Of a stretch of 55,705 bases of DNA, positions 25,540 to 35,081 are shown piece after piece; position 1 is the stretch's first letter, and the number at the start of each line of letters is the position of its first letter. This stretch comes from Chitinophaga pinensis (GTDB lineage: Bacteria > Bacteroidota > Bacteroidia > M30B66), in the NCBI GenBank assembly GCA_945883545.1, contig CAMCXT010000018.1, positions 1 to 55,705 of the forward strand. Reading direction: 5' to 3'. The notes beneath the pieces were generated by a model, which worked only from the letters and a program-made list of their open reading frames with translations, was not told the DNA's origin and did no database searches. The position numbers were made by a program, and so were the translations under genes.

Positions 25540-26538
25540 ATGGCGAAAATAGGCTCGATAGATCTTGGTGAATTCCCGCTTTTGCTTGCTCCGATGGAAG
25601 ATGTGAGTGACCCTCCATTTCGTTTGGTGTGCAAAGAGTACGGCGCAGATATGATGTACACCGAATTCATTTCCTCCGAAGGATTGATTCGGGATGCAGT
25701 TAAAAGCAAGCAGAAGCTCGACATTTTCGAGTACGAACGCCCAATTGGCATCCAATTGTTTGGAAGCGATATTGAATCGATGCGTGAAGCTGCAGAAATT
25801 GCGGCGCAAGCCAATCCGGATTTGATCGACATTAACTACGGCTGTCCGGTGAAAAATGTAGCCTGCAAAGGCGCTGGAGCTGCTTTGTTGCAAGATATTC
25901 CTAAGATGGTGAAAATGACTGAAGCCATCGTGAAGTGCACCAATCTGCCAGTTACCGTTAAAACCCGTTTGGGTTGGGACGACAATACCAAAAACATCAA
26001 AGAAGTGGCTGAAAGGCTCCAAGATATTGGCATTCAGGCATTAACAATACACGGAAGAACCCGTGCACAACTGTACAAAGGTCCGGCCGATTGGACCCTC
26101 ATTGGGGAAGTAAAAAACAACTCACGTATTCAAATTCCGATCTTCGGAAACGGTGATGTGGATTCTCCAGAAAAAGCCCTCGAGATGAAAGCCCTTTACG
26201 GTGTGGATGGAGTGATGATCGGAAGGGCGAGCATTGGCTATCCTTGGATTTTTAATGAGATCAAGCATTTCATGAGAACGGGGCAGCACCTTGATGCGCC
26301 TACCATCGACGACCGTGTGCGTGTTTGCAAAACCCATCTCAATGCGTCGATCCAATGGAAAGGCCCAGTGTTGGGCATCATCGAAATGCGTCGCCATTAC
26401 ACCAATTACTTCAAAGGCATTCCGCACTTTAAAGACTATCGGATGAAATTAGTTACGCTAAACAGCTACGATGAAATTCTGGCTGTATTGGACGACATCC
26501 GTGAGCAATTTTCCAATTTACCTTTAATCAATTCCTGA
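25540..26538 (+). CDS. dusB: tRNA-dihydrouridine synthase B
   Basis: A 332-residue FMN-dependent TIM-barrel enzyme that reduces uridines in the tRNA D-loop. LAPMEDVSDPPFR (16-28) binds FMN. Cys102 in INYGCPVKNV is the catalytic acid. TIHGRTRAQLY and GNGDVDSPEKA are Dus signatures. The ATG at 25540 is chosen because the -7 element at 25516 leaves no room for the longer frame. Its stop is one base before the thiL start, so the two are cotranscribed. Confidence 0.95.
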   Translation: MAKIGSIDLGEFPLLLAPMEDVSDPPFRLVCKEYGADMMYTEFISSEGLIRDAVKSKQKLDIFEYERPIGIQLFGSDIESMREAAEIAAQANPDLIDINYGCPVKNVACKGAGAALLQDIPKMVKMTEAIVKCTNLPVTVKTRLGWDDNTKNIKEVAERLQDIGIQALTIHGRTRAQLYKGPADWTLIGEVKNNSRIQIPIFGNGDVDSPEKALEMKALYGVDGVMIGRASIGYPWIFNEIKHFMRTGQHLDAPTIDDRVRVCKTHLNASIQWKGPVLGIIEMRRHYTNYFKGIPHFKDYRMKLVTLNSYDEILAVLDDIREQFSNLPLINS

Positions 26539-26539
26539 T

Positions 26540-27589
26540 ATGCTTGAGCAACCTTCAAAGAAAACAGAACTTGGAACTCTCGGGGAATTCGGGTTGATTA
26601 AACATCTCACCGAAGGATTTGCTCCTGTTCACCCTTCAACAATTGTTGGAGTGGGTGATGATGCTGCAGTTATCCGGCCTGCCGAAAACCACGATATTTT
26701 GGTGAGCACCGATATGCTGCTTGAAGGTGTTCATTTCGATCTTGCTTACGTGCCCTTGAAACACTTGGGTTACAAAGCCGCTATTGTAAACTTCTCCGAC
26801 ATCTATGCGATGAATGGAAAGCCACAACAGCTCACGGTTGGCTTGGCTTGTTCGAACCGTTTCCCAGTGGAAGCGCTCGAACAAATTTATGAAGGCATTG
26901 CGATGGCCTGCAAGGCATACGATGTAGATTTGGTGGGAGGCGATACGGCTTCTTCCCGAACGGGACTGGTTTTAAGCTTAACCATTTTGGGTACTGTTGA
27001 GAAAGACAAAGCGGTGAAACGCAGTGGTGCACAGGTTGGCGATTTGCTCGTGGTTTCAGGCGATTTGGGTGGAGCTTACGTTGGACTTCAGCTGCTCGAA
27101 AGAGAAAAATCGGTGTTTTTGGAGCATCCGGGCGCTCAACCTGATTTGGAAGGCAACGACTACATCTTGGAAAGACAATTGAAGCCAGAAGCCCGTCAAG
27201 ACATTATCGAATACCTTGCAGAATCGGGCATTCAACCAACCTCGATGATTGATGTTTCTGATGGTTTGAGCTCAGAAATTCTGCATCTATGTGGCAATAG
27301 CCAAGTGGGCTGCACACTTTACGAGGAGAAAATCCCGATCGATCCTACTACCTACAACATGGCGCGTGAATTTGGGCTCGACCCAACTGTTTGTGCGTTA
27401 AGCGGTGGCGAGGATTATGAATTGCTCTTCACAATGAAGCAAGACGATTACGAAAAGCTGAAGAACAGCGCGCTGCTCACGGTAATTGGTCATATGACCG
27501 ATGCTTCGCAGGGCGCCGTGATGATCGATAAAAGTGGTGGTCAACACGAGATTAAAGCACAAGGTTGGTCGGCTTTTGAAGCTGAATAA
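26540..27589 (+). CDS. thiL: Thiamine-monophosphate kinase
   Basis: A 349-residue PurM-like kinase that phosphorylates thiamine monophosphate to the active cofactor thiamine diphosphate. GVGDDAAVI near residue 37, STDMLLEGVHFD, NFSDIYAMNGKP, GGDTASS and SGGEDYELLFT are the conserved ThiL segments that bind Mg-ATP and substrate. No TPP riboswitch is seen upstream. It follows dusB at one base distance, an arrangement without obvious functional reason. Confidence 0.96.
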   Translation: MLEQPSKKTELGTLGEFGLIKHLTEGFAPVHPSTIVGVGDDAAVIRPAENHDILVSTDMLLEGVHFDLAYVPLKHLGYKAAIVNFSDIYAMNGKPQQLTVGLACSNRFPVEALEQIYEGIAMACKAYDVDLVGGDTASSRTGLVLSLTILGTVEKDKAVKRSGAQVGDLLVVSGDLGGAYVGLQLLEREKSVFLEHPGAQPDLEGNDYILERQLKPEARQDIIEYLAESGIQPTSMIDVSDGLSSEILHLCGNSQVGCTLYEEKIPIDPTTYNMAREFGLDPTVCALSGGEDYELLFTMKQDDYEKLKNSALLTVIGHMTDASQGAVMIDKSGGQHEIKAQGWSAFEAE

Positions 27590-27644
27590 TTGTTTCATCT
27601 TGTTTTAAGCTACATTCGCAACACCCTACCAAATCTGCTTGTTA

Positions 27645-28325
27645 ATGAAAATTACATACTTCGGTCATTCGTGCTTCGAAATTGCAGGAATAGATACTCG
27701 CGTTTTGTTCGACCCTTTCATTCGGTCAAATCCAGCGGCTGCACATATTGATGTTTCGTCATTGAAGCCTACGCACATTGTGCTTTCACATGGCCACGGA
27801 GATCACGTAGCCGATGCTGCTGAAATTGCAAACCAAAGTGGAGCGATGCTCATTGCAAACTATGAGGTGGCTACGTGGTTTGGAAATCAAGGCGTGAAGA
27901 ACACTTTGGGCATGAATACAGGTGGAAAATTTACAGCTGGGAATTTGTCGGTTAGCTTAACCACAGCGCTACATTCGAGCAGCATGCCCGACGGAAGTTA
28001 TGGTGGAAGTCCTAATGGGATCATCATTACCATAGATGCTCAAACAGCTTATTTTGCTGGTGATACAGATGTATTTAGCGACATGAAGTTGATCTCAGAT
28101 TCTTACAAACCAGCATTTGCATTTCTTCCAGTTGGCGATTTGTTCACCATGGGAATTGACCGCGCAGCAATGGCGGCAGAAATAATGGGGATGAAAAAAG
28201 TGATAGGTATGCATTTCGATACTTTTCCACCTATTGCGATAGATCACGCAGCTGCAAAAGAACACTTTGCCAACAAAGGCATCGAATTGATCTTGATGAA
28301 AATCGGCGAAACAATCGAGCTTTAA
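27645..28325 (+). CDS. Metallo-beta-lactamase-fold hydrolase, UPF0173/UlaG-like
   Basis: A 226-residue metal-dependent hydrolase of the UPF0173 group. The MBL metal motif HGHGDH (H49, H51, D53, H54), GHSCFEI at the N-terminus and YFAGDTDVFSDM in the second half match the group. The start is the ATG at 27645, giving MKITYFGHSCFEI. It stands 55 bp behind thiL on the same strand and converges with the next gene across a 12-bp gap. Substrate unknown. Confidence 0.9.
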   Translation: MKITYFGHSCFEIAGIDTRVLFDPFIRSNPAAAHIDVSSLKPTHIVLSHGHGDHVADAAEIANQSGAMLIANYEVATWFGNQGVKNTLGMNTGGKFTAGNLSVSLTTALHSSSMPDGSYGGSPNGIIITIDAQTAYFAGDTDVFSDMKLISDSYKPAFAFLPVGDLFTMGIDRAAMAAEIMGMKKVIGMHFDTFPPIAIDHAAAKEHFANKGIELILMKIGETIEL

Positions 28326-28337
28326 CTCTATTTCAAC

Positions 28338-29141
28338 TTAAAGAATCTTCTGGAGAGCGAAAGTCTGAACGGCTTTTAAGCTCTCCTTTTTTTGTTCGAT
28401 AAATGCCAAATGGGCACATTCATCGAGTACAACAAATTGGGCCTTAGGATTCAATGCGGCCATCTCTTTCGATTTTTCGAGTGTGATGAGCATGTCGTCG
28501 TGCCCAGCAAGAATCATAACTGGGAAGGTGGCATTCTTTAAGATTTCGGAACGATCTGTTCTGTCTCTCATTCCTGCCAATGCAGCATGAATGCCTTCTT
28601 TCGGTTGTTTAGAAGCAATTTTCACCATCTTGAAAATCTTCTTGCTCGCTTTTACACCCGAACGTTCGAAAAACAGATTGGGGATAACCGATGTGATATA
28701 CTTCATTTTATGCGCATCGGCAGCTTTGATGGCTCGGTCGCGGTCGATCTTCTTCTCCTTGGTATCGGCAAAACAAATAGAATTAAACATGACCAATGCT
28801 GAAACTGCTTCTGGATAACGCTCTGCAAAAGCAAGAGAAACATATCCTCCCATAGAGTGCCCAACCAACATGGCTTTTGGAATACTTTCAGCCTCTAACA
28901 CCGTTTTCACAGCTTCAGCCATCATTTCCATAGAATGGTTATCGCCCTGAACCGACGATTTACCATGGCCTGGAAGATTGATTCGAAATACCTTGAATTT
29001 AGAACTCAGTTTTTCGGAAAAGGATCTCCAAATCCTCGAACTTTCCATAAATCCGTGTAAAAAAACAATCGCAGGGCCGTGTCCTTCAGACTTGTAACTG
29101 ATAATTCCTTTTTTGAATGCGATTTCCTTAGTCCCAACCAT
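28338..29141 (-). CDS. Alpha/beta hydrolase
   Basis: A 267-residue cytosolic alpha/beta hydrolase. LHGFMESSRIW (28-38) is the oxyanion-loop region, GHSMGGY holds the nucleophile Ser96, and VLDECAHLAFIEQKK near the C-terminus supplies the His. A lysine-rich cap region lies between (KKIDRDRAIKAADAHKMK). The set is complete for catalysis, but the substrate cannot be inferred. It is only distantly like the hydrolase next to pdxJ. Monocistronic, divergent from icd. Confidence 0.88.
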   Translation of the reverse strand: MVGTKEIAFKKGIISYKSEGHGPAIVFLHGFMESSRIWRSFSEKLSSKFKVFRINLPGHGKSSVQGDNHSMEMMAEAVKTVLEAESIPKAMLVGHSMGGYVSLAFAERYPEAVSALVMFNSICFADTKEKKIDRDRAIKAADAHKMKYITSVIPNLFFERSGVKASKKIFKMVKIASKQPKEGIHAALAGMRDRTDRSEILKNATFPVMILAGHDDMLITLEKSKEMAALNPKAQFVVLDECAHLAFIEQKKESLKAVQTFALQKIL

Positions 29142-29312
29142 GTCGCAAATTTACGTTTCCGATGCACTTAACAGTTGCAACGAAAAAATTTAATATATCA
29201 AATTAATTAATGTCTGATTGGGTTGCGCATTTGCTGCGAGTTTGCGTCCTTTGCGCTCGGAAAATCTGAATGACCTAAGGTTCTTCCAGCTTGTAAAACA
29301 ACAATATACGCA

Positions 29313-30539
29313 ATGAATAAAATTCAAGTAGCTAATCCGGTAGTGGAACTGGATGGAGATGAAATGACCAGAATCATCTGGAAATTTATCAAAGACAAAT
29401 TGATCCTTCCTTACCTGGATCTCGACATCAAATATTATGATCTAGGTATGGAATACCGCGATCAAACCAACGATCAAGTTACCATCGATGCTGCTGAAGC
29501 AATCAGGAAGTACAATGTTGGGATCAAGTGCGCAACCATCACTCCCGATGAGGCTCGAGTGAAGGAATTTAACCTTAAGCAAATGTGGAAAAGTCCGAAT
29601 GGTACCATCAGAAACATCCTCGATGGAACTGTTTTTCGCGAACCAATCGTTTGCAGCAATGTGCCGCGCTTGGTGCCTAATTGGACTGCTCCAATCTGCA
29701 TAGGTCGTCACGCTTTTGGTGATCAATACCGCGCTACCGATTTCTTAACCAAAGGAAGAGGTAAACTCACGATCAAATTCGAAAGTGAAGAAGGACAAGT
29801 TTACGAACATGAGGTTTACAACTTCAAAGGTGATGGTGTAGCATTGGCAATGTACAATACCGATGAGTCGATCAGAGGATTTGCACGCGCCTGCTTGAAC
29901 CAAGCCATCAGCAAAAAATGGCCATTGTACTTGAGCACCAAGAATACCATCTTGAAAAAATACGATGGCCGTTTCAAGGATATCTTCGAAGAAATCTATC
30001 AAAACGAATTCAAATCAACCATGGATGAGCTCGGTATCACTTACGAGCACCGTTTGATCGACGACATGGTTGCGTCTGCATTGAAATGGAACGGAAACTT
30101 CGTGTGGGCTTGTAAAAACTACGATGGTGACGTACAAAGCGACACTGTTGCACAAGGTTTCGGATCTTTAGGTTTGATGACATCTGTTCTTGTTACTCCA
30201 GATGGAAAAACAATGGAAGCTGAAGCAGCACACGGAACGGTTACTCGTCACTACCGTGCACACCAACAAGGCAAGAAAACTTCAACCAATCCAATTGCAT
30301 CTATTTTCGCTTGGACGCGTGGTTTGGAGCATCGTGGTCGTTTGGATGGAAATCAAGACTTGATCAGCTTCTGCCAAACACTTGAAAAAGTTTGTGTTGA
30401 CGTTGTTGAAAGTGGAAAAATGACCAAAGATTTGGCTGTTTGCATCTACGGCGACAAAGTACAAGAAGGACAATACCTTTACACTGAAGATTTCCTTGAG
30501 GCAATCAACCAAGAATTGAAGAACCGTTTAGGCGCTTAA
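29313..30539 (+). CDS. icd: NADP-dependent isocitrate dehydrogenase (eukaryotic-type homodimer)
   Basis: A 408-residue enzyme oxidising isocitrate to 2-oxoglutarate with NADP in the TCA cycle. [15 protein letters not shown] near the N-terminus and [20 protein letters not shown] (substrate loop) are typical of the homodimeric subfamily shared with eukaryotes, not of the E. coli type. [12 protein letters not shown] and [13 protein letters not shown] in the second half bind NADP. The 171-bp region upstream has no clear promoter match. A terminator follows at 30561. Confidence 0.96.
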   Translation: MNKIQVANPVVELDGDEMTRIIWKFIKDKLILPYLDLDIKYYDLGMEYRDQTNDQVTIDAAEAIRKYNVGIKCATITPDEARVKEFNLKQMWKSPNGTIRNILDGTVFREPIVCSNVPRLVPNWTAPICIGRHAFGDQYRATDFLTKGRGKLTIKFESEEGQVYEHEVYNFKGDGVALAMYNTDESIRGFARACLNQAISKKWPLYLSTKNTILKKYDGRFKDIFEEIYQNEFKSTMDELGITYEHRLIDDMVASALKWNGNFVWACKNYDGDVQSDTVAQGFGSLGLMTSVLVTPDGKTMEAEAAHGTVTRHYRAHQQGKKTSTNPIASIFAWTRGLEHRGRLDGNQDLISFCQTLEKVCVDVVESGKMTKDLAVCIYGDKVQEGQYLYTEDFLEAINQELKNRLGA

Positions 30540-30560
30540 TTCCTGAATATATTGATAATG

Positions 30561-30587
30561 AAAGGCTCCGGAAACGGGGCCTTTTTT
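30561..30587 (+). terminator. Rho-independent terminator after icd
   Basis: AAAGGCTCC pairs imperfectly with GGGGCCTTT around the loop GGAAAC, followed by T. It separates icd from the convergent recJ. Confidence 0.8.
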
Positions 30588-30606
30588 ATGCTCAAGTTTT
30601 AAGGAA

Positions 30607-32355
30607 TCAGATTTTCATGTCCTTCACATTGAGTTGAAGGCTAACTTTTCCGTTCCAATGGTTTTCTTCGATGGCGTAACAGATATCAGCTGGAATGCCT
30701 TGTGAAACAGCGTGTTCGAATTGCCCAAGATTGAATCCAATTGCATCGAATGCTGGCTGACCATTTTTACCAAGCCGCATTTTTAGGTGATTGGTTCCTA
30801 CGATTCGGCAGCGTCCATCATCGAGCATTCCACGCGAAACAAATACAGGCGCCATGTTACCTGGACCAAAGGGTGCGAATTGCTTCAAAACGCGGTAAAA
30901 TTTCCCATTGATTTCTTCCGGCTCCAATTCGAGGTCAACTTCCACCACTGGTATTTTCTGTTCTTCGGTGATGGTTGAGGCTACAACTTTTTCAAACCTA
31001 ACCCTGAATTCCTCTAGGTTTTCGGGCTTCAAGGTTAATCCAGCTGCATATTTATGTCCGCCGTATTGTTCGAGCAAATCGGCACATTCGCCAATGGCTT
31101 CATGGATGTCGTAATCTCTTACAGATCTAGCACTTCCAGTGATTTTACCATTCGACTCGGTGAGCACAATTGTAGGTCGGTAGTATTTTTCTAAAACCCG
31201 AGAAGCCACAATACCAACAACGCCTTTGTGCCAATGTGGTTGAAACAAAACGTTGGAACAGGCTGTGGAAGACTCTTCGTTAGATTCTAGAATGGCAAGC
31301 GCTTCGGCAGTCATCTGTTGATCGAGACTTTTCCGGGTGGTGTTGTGTTGATGAATCATGAAAACTGCTTCATCGGCATCTTGTCGATTTTCGGTGAGCA
31401 ATAAATTCACCGCTTTCTTGCCATGGTCGATTCTTCCAGCGGCATTGATACGTGGAGCCGCGGTGAACACAATATCGGTGATAGTAACTTCCTTTGTTTC
31501 GGAATTTTGACCAGAATCGCCAGCAATTTCCTTCGATGGGCGCAACAAGGCTTTCAAACCCGGGCGAGGCTGCCGGTTGATTTTCTCCATGCCGTAGTAT
31601 GCGAGAATTCTATTTTCCCCCGTTACGGGGACAATATCGGCAGCAATAGATGTAACTACCAGATCGAGCAGGTCGAAAACAGCAACATCGGGCTGAAGTT
31701 TCGAATTTAGTGCCTGAACCAGCTTGAAACCGATGCCACAACCCGACAATTCTTTGTAAGGATAAGGGCAATCGGATCGCTTAGGATCGAGCACTGCTGA
31801 GGCATGTGGTAAGAGAGTGCCAGGAAGGTGGTGATCGCAGATGATGAAATCGATTTCCTTTTGAAGCGCGTATTCAACTTTGTCTACTGACCGAATTCCA
31901 CAATCGAGTGCAATGATTAAAGTACACTTGGCTTCGGCAGCCACATCAATGCCTTGAAAGGAGATTCCGTATCCTTCACTGTATCGATCTGGAATGTAAT
32001 AGCAGATGCGTTCTTCGGTGAAAAAAGGCTTTAAGTAAGCGAATAGGAGTGATACGGCCGTTGTGCCATCCACGTCGTAGTCGCCATAAATCATGATATT
32101 CTCGTTGCTTTCGAGGGCTTGCAGGATTCGATCAACAGCAAGATCCATGTCTTTCATCAAGAAAGGATCGTGTAAATCGTTGAGATCGGGACGAAAAAAA
32201 CTGCGCGCTTCGTCGAAAGTGTTTACACCGCGTTGCACGAGCATGGTGGCGATGCGCAGGTCGACATTGAGATCATTGCTCAGTTGGTTCACAAGCTCCG
32301 AATTGGGCGTTGCGATCAATTTCCACTTTGTTTCTTGGCTGCTGAGCACTGGCAT
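30607..32355 (-). CDS. recJ: Single-stranded-DNA-specific exonuclease RecJ
   Basis: A 582-residue DHH-family 5'-3' exonuclease for recombination and mismatch repair. GDYDVDG (91-97), DCG (151-153) and CDHHLPG with DHH at 174-176 are the metal-binding phosphoesterase motifs. AAPRINAAGRI follows. The DHHA1 domain has GGHKYAAGLTL, and a C-terminal OB fold is present. Length is usual. Divergent from the carotenoid operon with 158 bp between. Confidence 0.96.
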   Translation of the reverse strand: MPVLSSQETKWKLIATPNSELVNQLSNDLNVDLRIATMLVQRGVNTFDEARSFFRPDLNDLHDPFLMKDMDLAVDRILQALESNENIMIYGDYDVDGTTAVSLLFAYLKPFFTEERICYYIPDRYSEGYGISFQGIDVAAEAKCTLIIALDCGIRSVDKVEYALQKEIDFIICDHHLPGTLLPHASAVLDPKRSDCPYPYKELSGCGIGFKLVQALNSKLQPDVAVFDLLDLVVTSIAADIVPVTGENRILAYYGMEKINRQPRPGLKALLRPSKEIAGDSGQNSETKEVTITDIVFTAAPRINAAGRIDHGKKAVNLLLTENRQDADEAVFMIHQHNTTRKSLDQQMTAEALAILESNEESSTACSNVLFQPHWHKGVVGIVASRVLEKYYRPTIVLTESNGKITGSARSVRDYDIHEAIGECADLLEQYGGHKYAAGLTLKPENLEEFRVRFEKVVASTITEEQKIPVVEVDLELEPEEINGKFYRVLKQFAPFGPGNMAPVFVSRGMLDDGRCRIVGTNHLKMRLGKNGQPAFDAIGFNLGQFEHAVSQGIPADICYAIEENHWNGKVSLQLNVKDMKI

Positions 32356-32513
32356 AAGCGTTTGTTTAGGCGAAATACGAAATTACGGTGCTTTGTTACT
32401 AGCCAGAAAGCATGTTTTCGGAAGTTTTCAACCCAGCGGTTAATAAGTCATCAAACGATGATTCTTGCTAGATTTTGTATGAACAAATGCGCAGAAAATC
32501 GGTTATTTACCCT

Positions 32514-33983
32514 ATGAAATCTTCGGCAATAGTTATTGGTGCAGGAATCGGTGGAATTGCCACTTCGATTCGATTGGCATGCAAGGGCTATGAAGTTTCG
32601 GTGTATGACAGGAACGCCTACACAGGCGGGAAGCTCACAGAAATTCGTGAGGGAAATTACCGTTTTGATGCAGGTCCGTCGTTGTTCACCTTGCCCGACC
32701 AAGTAGACGAACTTTTCAGGCTTGCCGGTGAAAATCCGCGGGATCATTTTAACTACGAAAGGTTGAGTGATACTTGTCATTATTTTTGGGACGACGGCAC
32801 CTTTCTTCCAGCGTCTGGCGATCCGGATAAATTTGCTCAACAGGTAGAAGATATTTTGGGCGTTCCTGCCTCAAGGGTATCGGGTTATTTGAAAAAAGGT
32901 GCATTTATTTACAACGCAACAGCGCCCGTTTTTTTAGATCAATCGCTGCATAAATGGCAGAATTTCATCAATTGGAAAACCTTGCGTGGTGTGGTTTCTA
33001 TGCCGTGGCTAGGCATTTTTAGCAAGCTCCACAGCGACAATGTGAAGCAAACTGGAGATCCGAAATTAACGCAATTGTTTGATCGTTATGCCACCTACAA
33101 CGGTTCCGATCCTTATCGTTCGCCTGGTGTTTTGCAGAGTATTCCACATCTAGAATTCAATACTGGTGCATGGTATCCGATAGGAGGAATGCATGAAATC
33201 TCCCAATCGTTAACCGCTTTGGCGAAACGGATTGGCGTGAAATTTAATTTGTCGCAAGCAGTTGACAGAATTGTAGTAGAAAACAAAGTAGCAGTAGGTG
33301 TTGAGGTAGATGGGAAAGTCGTTCGAGCCCATCAGATAGTTTGTAATGCAGATGTATTTCCAGCGTATAGGAACCTGTTAAAAGACCAGAAAGCCCCAGA
33401 GAAAACGCTGCAACAAGAACGTTCGAGTTCGGCATTGATTTTTTATTGGGGAATCAAAAAGCAATTTGCGGAATTAGACATGCACAACATCTTCTTCAGC
33501 AACGATTACAAGGAAGAGTTTAGGTTGTTGTTTGAAGGAAAAACTGTGTCGGAAGACCCAACTGTGTATGTGAATTTAACTACAAAATATCAGCCCAACG
33601 ATGCACCTGCAGGCTGTTCGAATTGGTTTGTAATGATCAATGTGCCCGGAAATACGGGTCAAGATTGGGATACACTTATCCGACGAAGTCGCGAAAATAT
33701 CCTGAAAAAGTTGAGTAAAAACCTGAAAACCTCCATTGAAGACCTTATTGAATGTGAGCAGATTTTAGATCCACGAAGGATCGAGAGCCGCACAGGGTCT
33801 TATCAAGGTTCGTTGTATGGCAGCAGCTCCAATTCGCGGGATGCGGCATTTTTAAGACATCCGAATTTTAGTCAGAAGATTAAGCATTTGTGGTTTTGTG
33901 GAGGCAGTGTACACCCTGGCGGCGGAATTCCATTGTGTTTGAAATCGGCAAAAATCATCGACCAAATGCTTCCAAACGCATGA
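32514..33983 (+). CDS. crtD: Carotenoid desaturase, CrtD-like (1-hydroxycarotenoid 3,4-desaturase)
   Basis: A 489-residue CrtI-family flavoprotein. The Rossmann dinucleotide motif is at the N-terminus (VIGAGIGGIATSIRLA), then TGGKLTEIREGNYRFDAGPSL. The C-terminal signature CGGSVHPGGGIPLCLKSAK resembles CrtD rather than the THPGxGxPxV form of phytoene desaturase CrtI. The adjoining hydratase gene fits: CruF adds water at C1' and CrtD then introduces the 3',4' double bond. The ATG at 32514 is chosen; a longer frame has only non-ATG starts. The stop overlaps cruF (ATGA). A CrtI-type role cannot be fully excluded. Confidence 0.8.
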   Translation: MKSSAIVIGAGIGGIATSIRLACKGYEVSVYDRNAYTGGKLTEIREGNYRFDAGPSLFTLPDQVDELFRLAGENPRDHFNYERLSDTCHYFWDDGTFLPASGDPDKFAQQVEDILGVPASRVSGYLKKGAFIYNATAPVFLDQSLHKWQNFINWKTLRGVVSMPWLGIFSKLHSDNVKQTGDPKLTQLFDRYATYNGSDPYRSPGVLQSIPHLEFNTGAWYPIGGMHEISQSLTALAKRIGVKFNLSQAVDRIVVENKVAVGVEVDGKVVRAHQIVCNADVFPAYRNLLKDQKAPEKTLQQERSSSALIFYWGIKKQFAELDMHNIFFSNDYKEEFRLLFEGKTVSEDPTVYVNLTTKYQPNDAPAGCSNWFVMINVPGNTGQDWDTLIRRSRENILKKLSKNLKTSIEDLIECEQILDPRRIESRTGSYQGSLYGSSSNSRDAAFLRHPNFSQKIKHLWFCGGSVHPGGGIPLCLKSAKIIDQMLPNA

Positions 33984-34615
33984 AAAAATCAAGGATATTT
34001 CTAGGCAATATGCCGGTGATCATTCTGGCAATTTTCCATTTGGTGGGCATATTGGGATTGCTTTCTCCATTTGCAGAGAATTTCAAATGGTTAACTCCAT
34101 TCCATTTGATGCTTTGTTTTGTGCTGTTGGTAGGAAGTCAGAAAAAATACGATGCATCCTTTGCTGCATTTTTAATGCTTTCTTATTTGGTGGGTTTTTC
34201 GGGAGAATGGATCGGTGTGCACAAAGGCTGGCTTTTTGGCGACTACCACTATGGGAAAGTGCTGGGGCCTGGCTTGGATGAAATACCATTTATGATCGGA
34301 ATTAATTGGTATTTGTTAAGTTATTCGGCGGGGCAAATTGTGGCCAAATTGAAGTTCCGACCTTGGTTAACGGCTGTTTTGGGTGCTTTGTTGATGACAG
34401 GATTGGATTTTTTAATTGAGCCTGTTGCCATACACTTAGAGTATTGGGTGTGGGAAACACCTGAAATTCCTTGGACGAATTACCTCGGATGGTTTGTGGT
34501 ATCTTTGCCCCTGCAATGGGCTTCGGTTTATTGGAACCGTGAAAACAATCCTGTTGGATCTTGGTTATTTGTTCTTCAATTGCTGTTTTTTATTGCTTTG
34601 AATTTTTTGAATTGA
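33980..34615 (+). CDS. cruF: Carotenoid 1,2-hydratase, CruF-type
   Basis: A 211-residue polytopic membrane protein of the Caroten_synth (DUF422) family. About six hydrophobic segments are visible. Family-type stretches are GFSGEWIGVHKGWLFGDYHYG, LGPGLDEIPFMIGINW and DFLIEPVAIHLEYWVWETPEIPW; the acidic and histidine residues in these are the likely active site. CruF hydrates the psi end of gamma-carotene-type intermediates, giving the tertiary hydroxyl of saproxanthin- and myxol-like pigments. It starts within the crtD stop and ends one base before the crtZ start. Confidence 0.85.
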   Translation: MKKSRIFLGNMPVIILAIFHLVGILGLLSPFAENFKWLTPFHLMLCFVLLVGSQKKYDASFAAFLMLSYLVGFSGEWIGVHKGWLFGDYHYGKVLGPGLDEIPFMIGINWYLLSYSAGQIVAKLKFRPWLTAVLGALLMTGLDFLIEPVAIHLEYWVWETPEIPWTNYLGWFVVSLPLQWASVYWNRENNPVGSWLFVLQLLFFIALNFLN

Positions 34616-34616
34616 T

Positions 34617-35081
34617 ATGTACTGGTTCATCAATACAATGATCGTTGTTGCTACATTCGTAGGAATGGAATTTACGGCTTGGGCGACCCATAAATATGTA
34701 ATGCACGGATTTTTATGGGCGCTTCACCGCGATCACCACGAGCCGCATGACCATATTTTCGAACGAAACGATGCCTTTTTCTTGATTTTTGCGATCCCAA
34801 GTTGGTTGCTCATCATGTTTGGAATGATGGCTGGAAATGACTTTCGTTTGTACATTGGAATTGGCATTGCCGTTTATGGTTTTGCTTATTTCTTGGTGCA
34901 TGAAGTGTTTATTCACCAGCGGTTGCCATACTTTAAACGTAGCGATAGTTGGTATTTGCGAGCGATTCGAAAAGCACACAAAGTGCATCACAAGAACCAA
35001 GGAAAACAAGATGGCGAATCGTTCGGCATGTTGGTAGTGGCCGCGAAGTACTTTAGAGAGCAACTCAATGCTGCCCGATAA
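34617..35081 (+). CDS. crtZ: Beta-carotene hydroxylase CrtZ
   Basis: A 154-residue membrane di-iron hydroxylase of the fatty acid hydroxylase superfamily. Four histidine boxes are present: HKYVMH (25-30), HRDHH (37-41), HEVFIH (95-100) and HKVHH (121-125). It adds 3-hydroxyl groups to beta-ionone rings. The order of boxes and the short length match CrtZ rather than sterol desaturases. Its 3' end overlaps the lycopene cyclase gene by 14 bp. Confidence 0.93.
   Translation: MYWFINTMIVVATFVGMEFTAWATHKYVMHGFLWALHRDHHEPHDHIFERNDAFFLIFAIPSWLLIMFGMMAGNDFRLYIGIGIAVYGFAYFLVHEVFIHQRLPYFKRSDSWYLRAIRKAHKVHHKNQGKQDGESFGMLVVAAKYFREQLNAAR

Noticed and set aside
25531..26022. 163-codon frame opposite dusB
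   Set aside because: Antisense shadow; rich in Phe, His and Ser as expected from the reverse of dusB codons.
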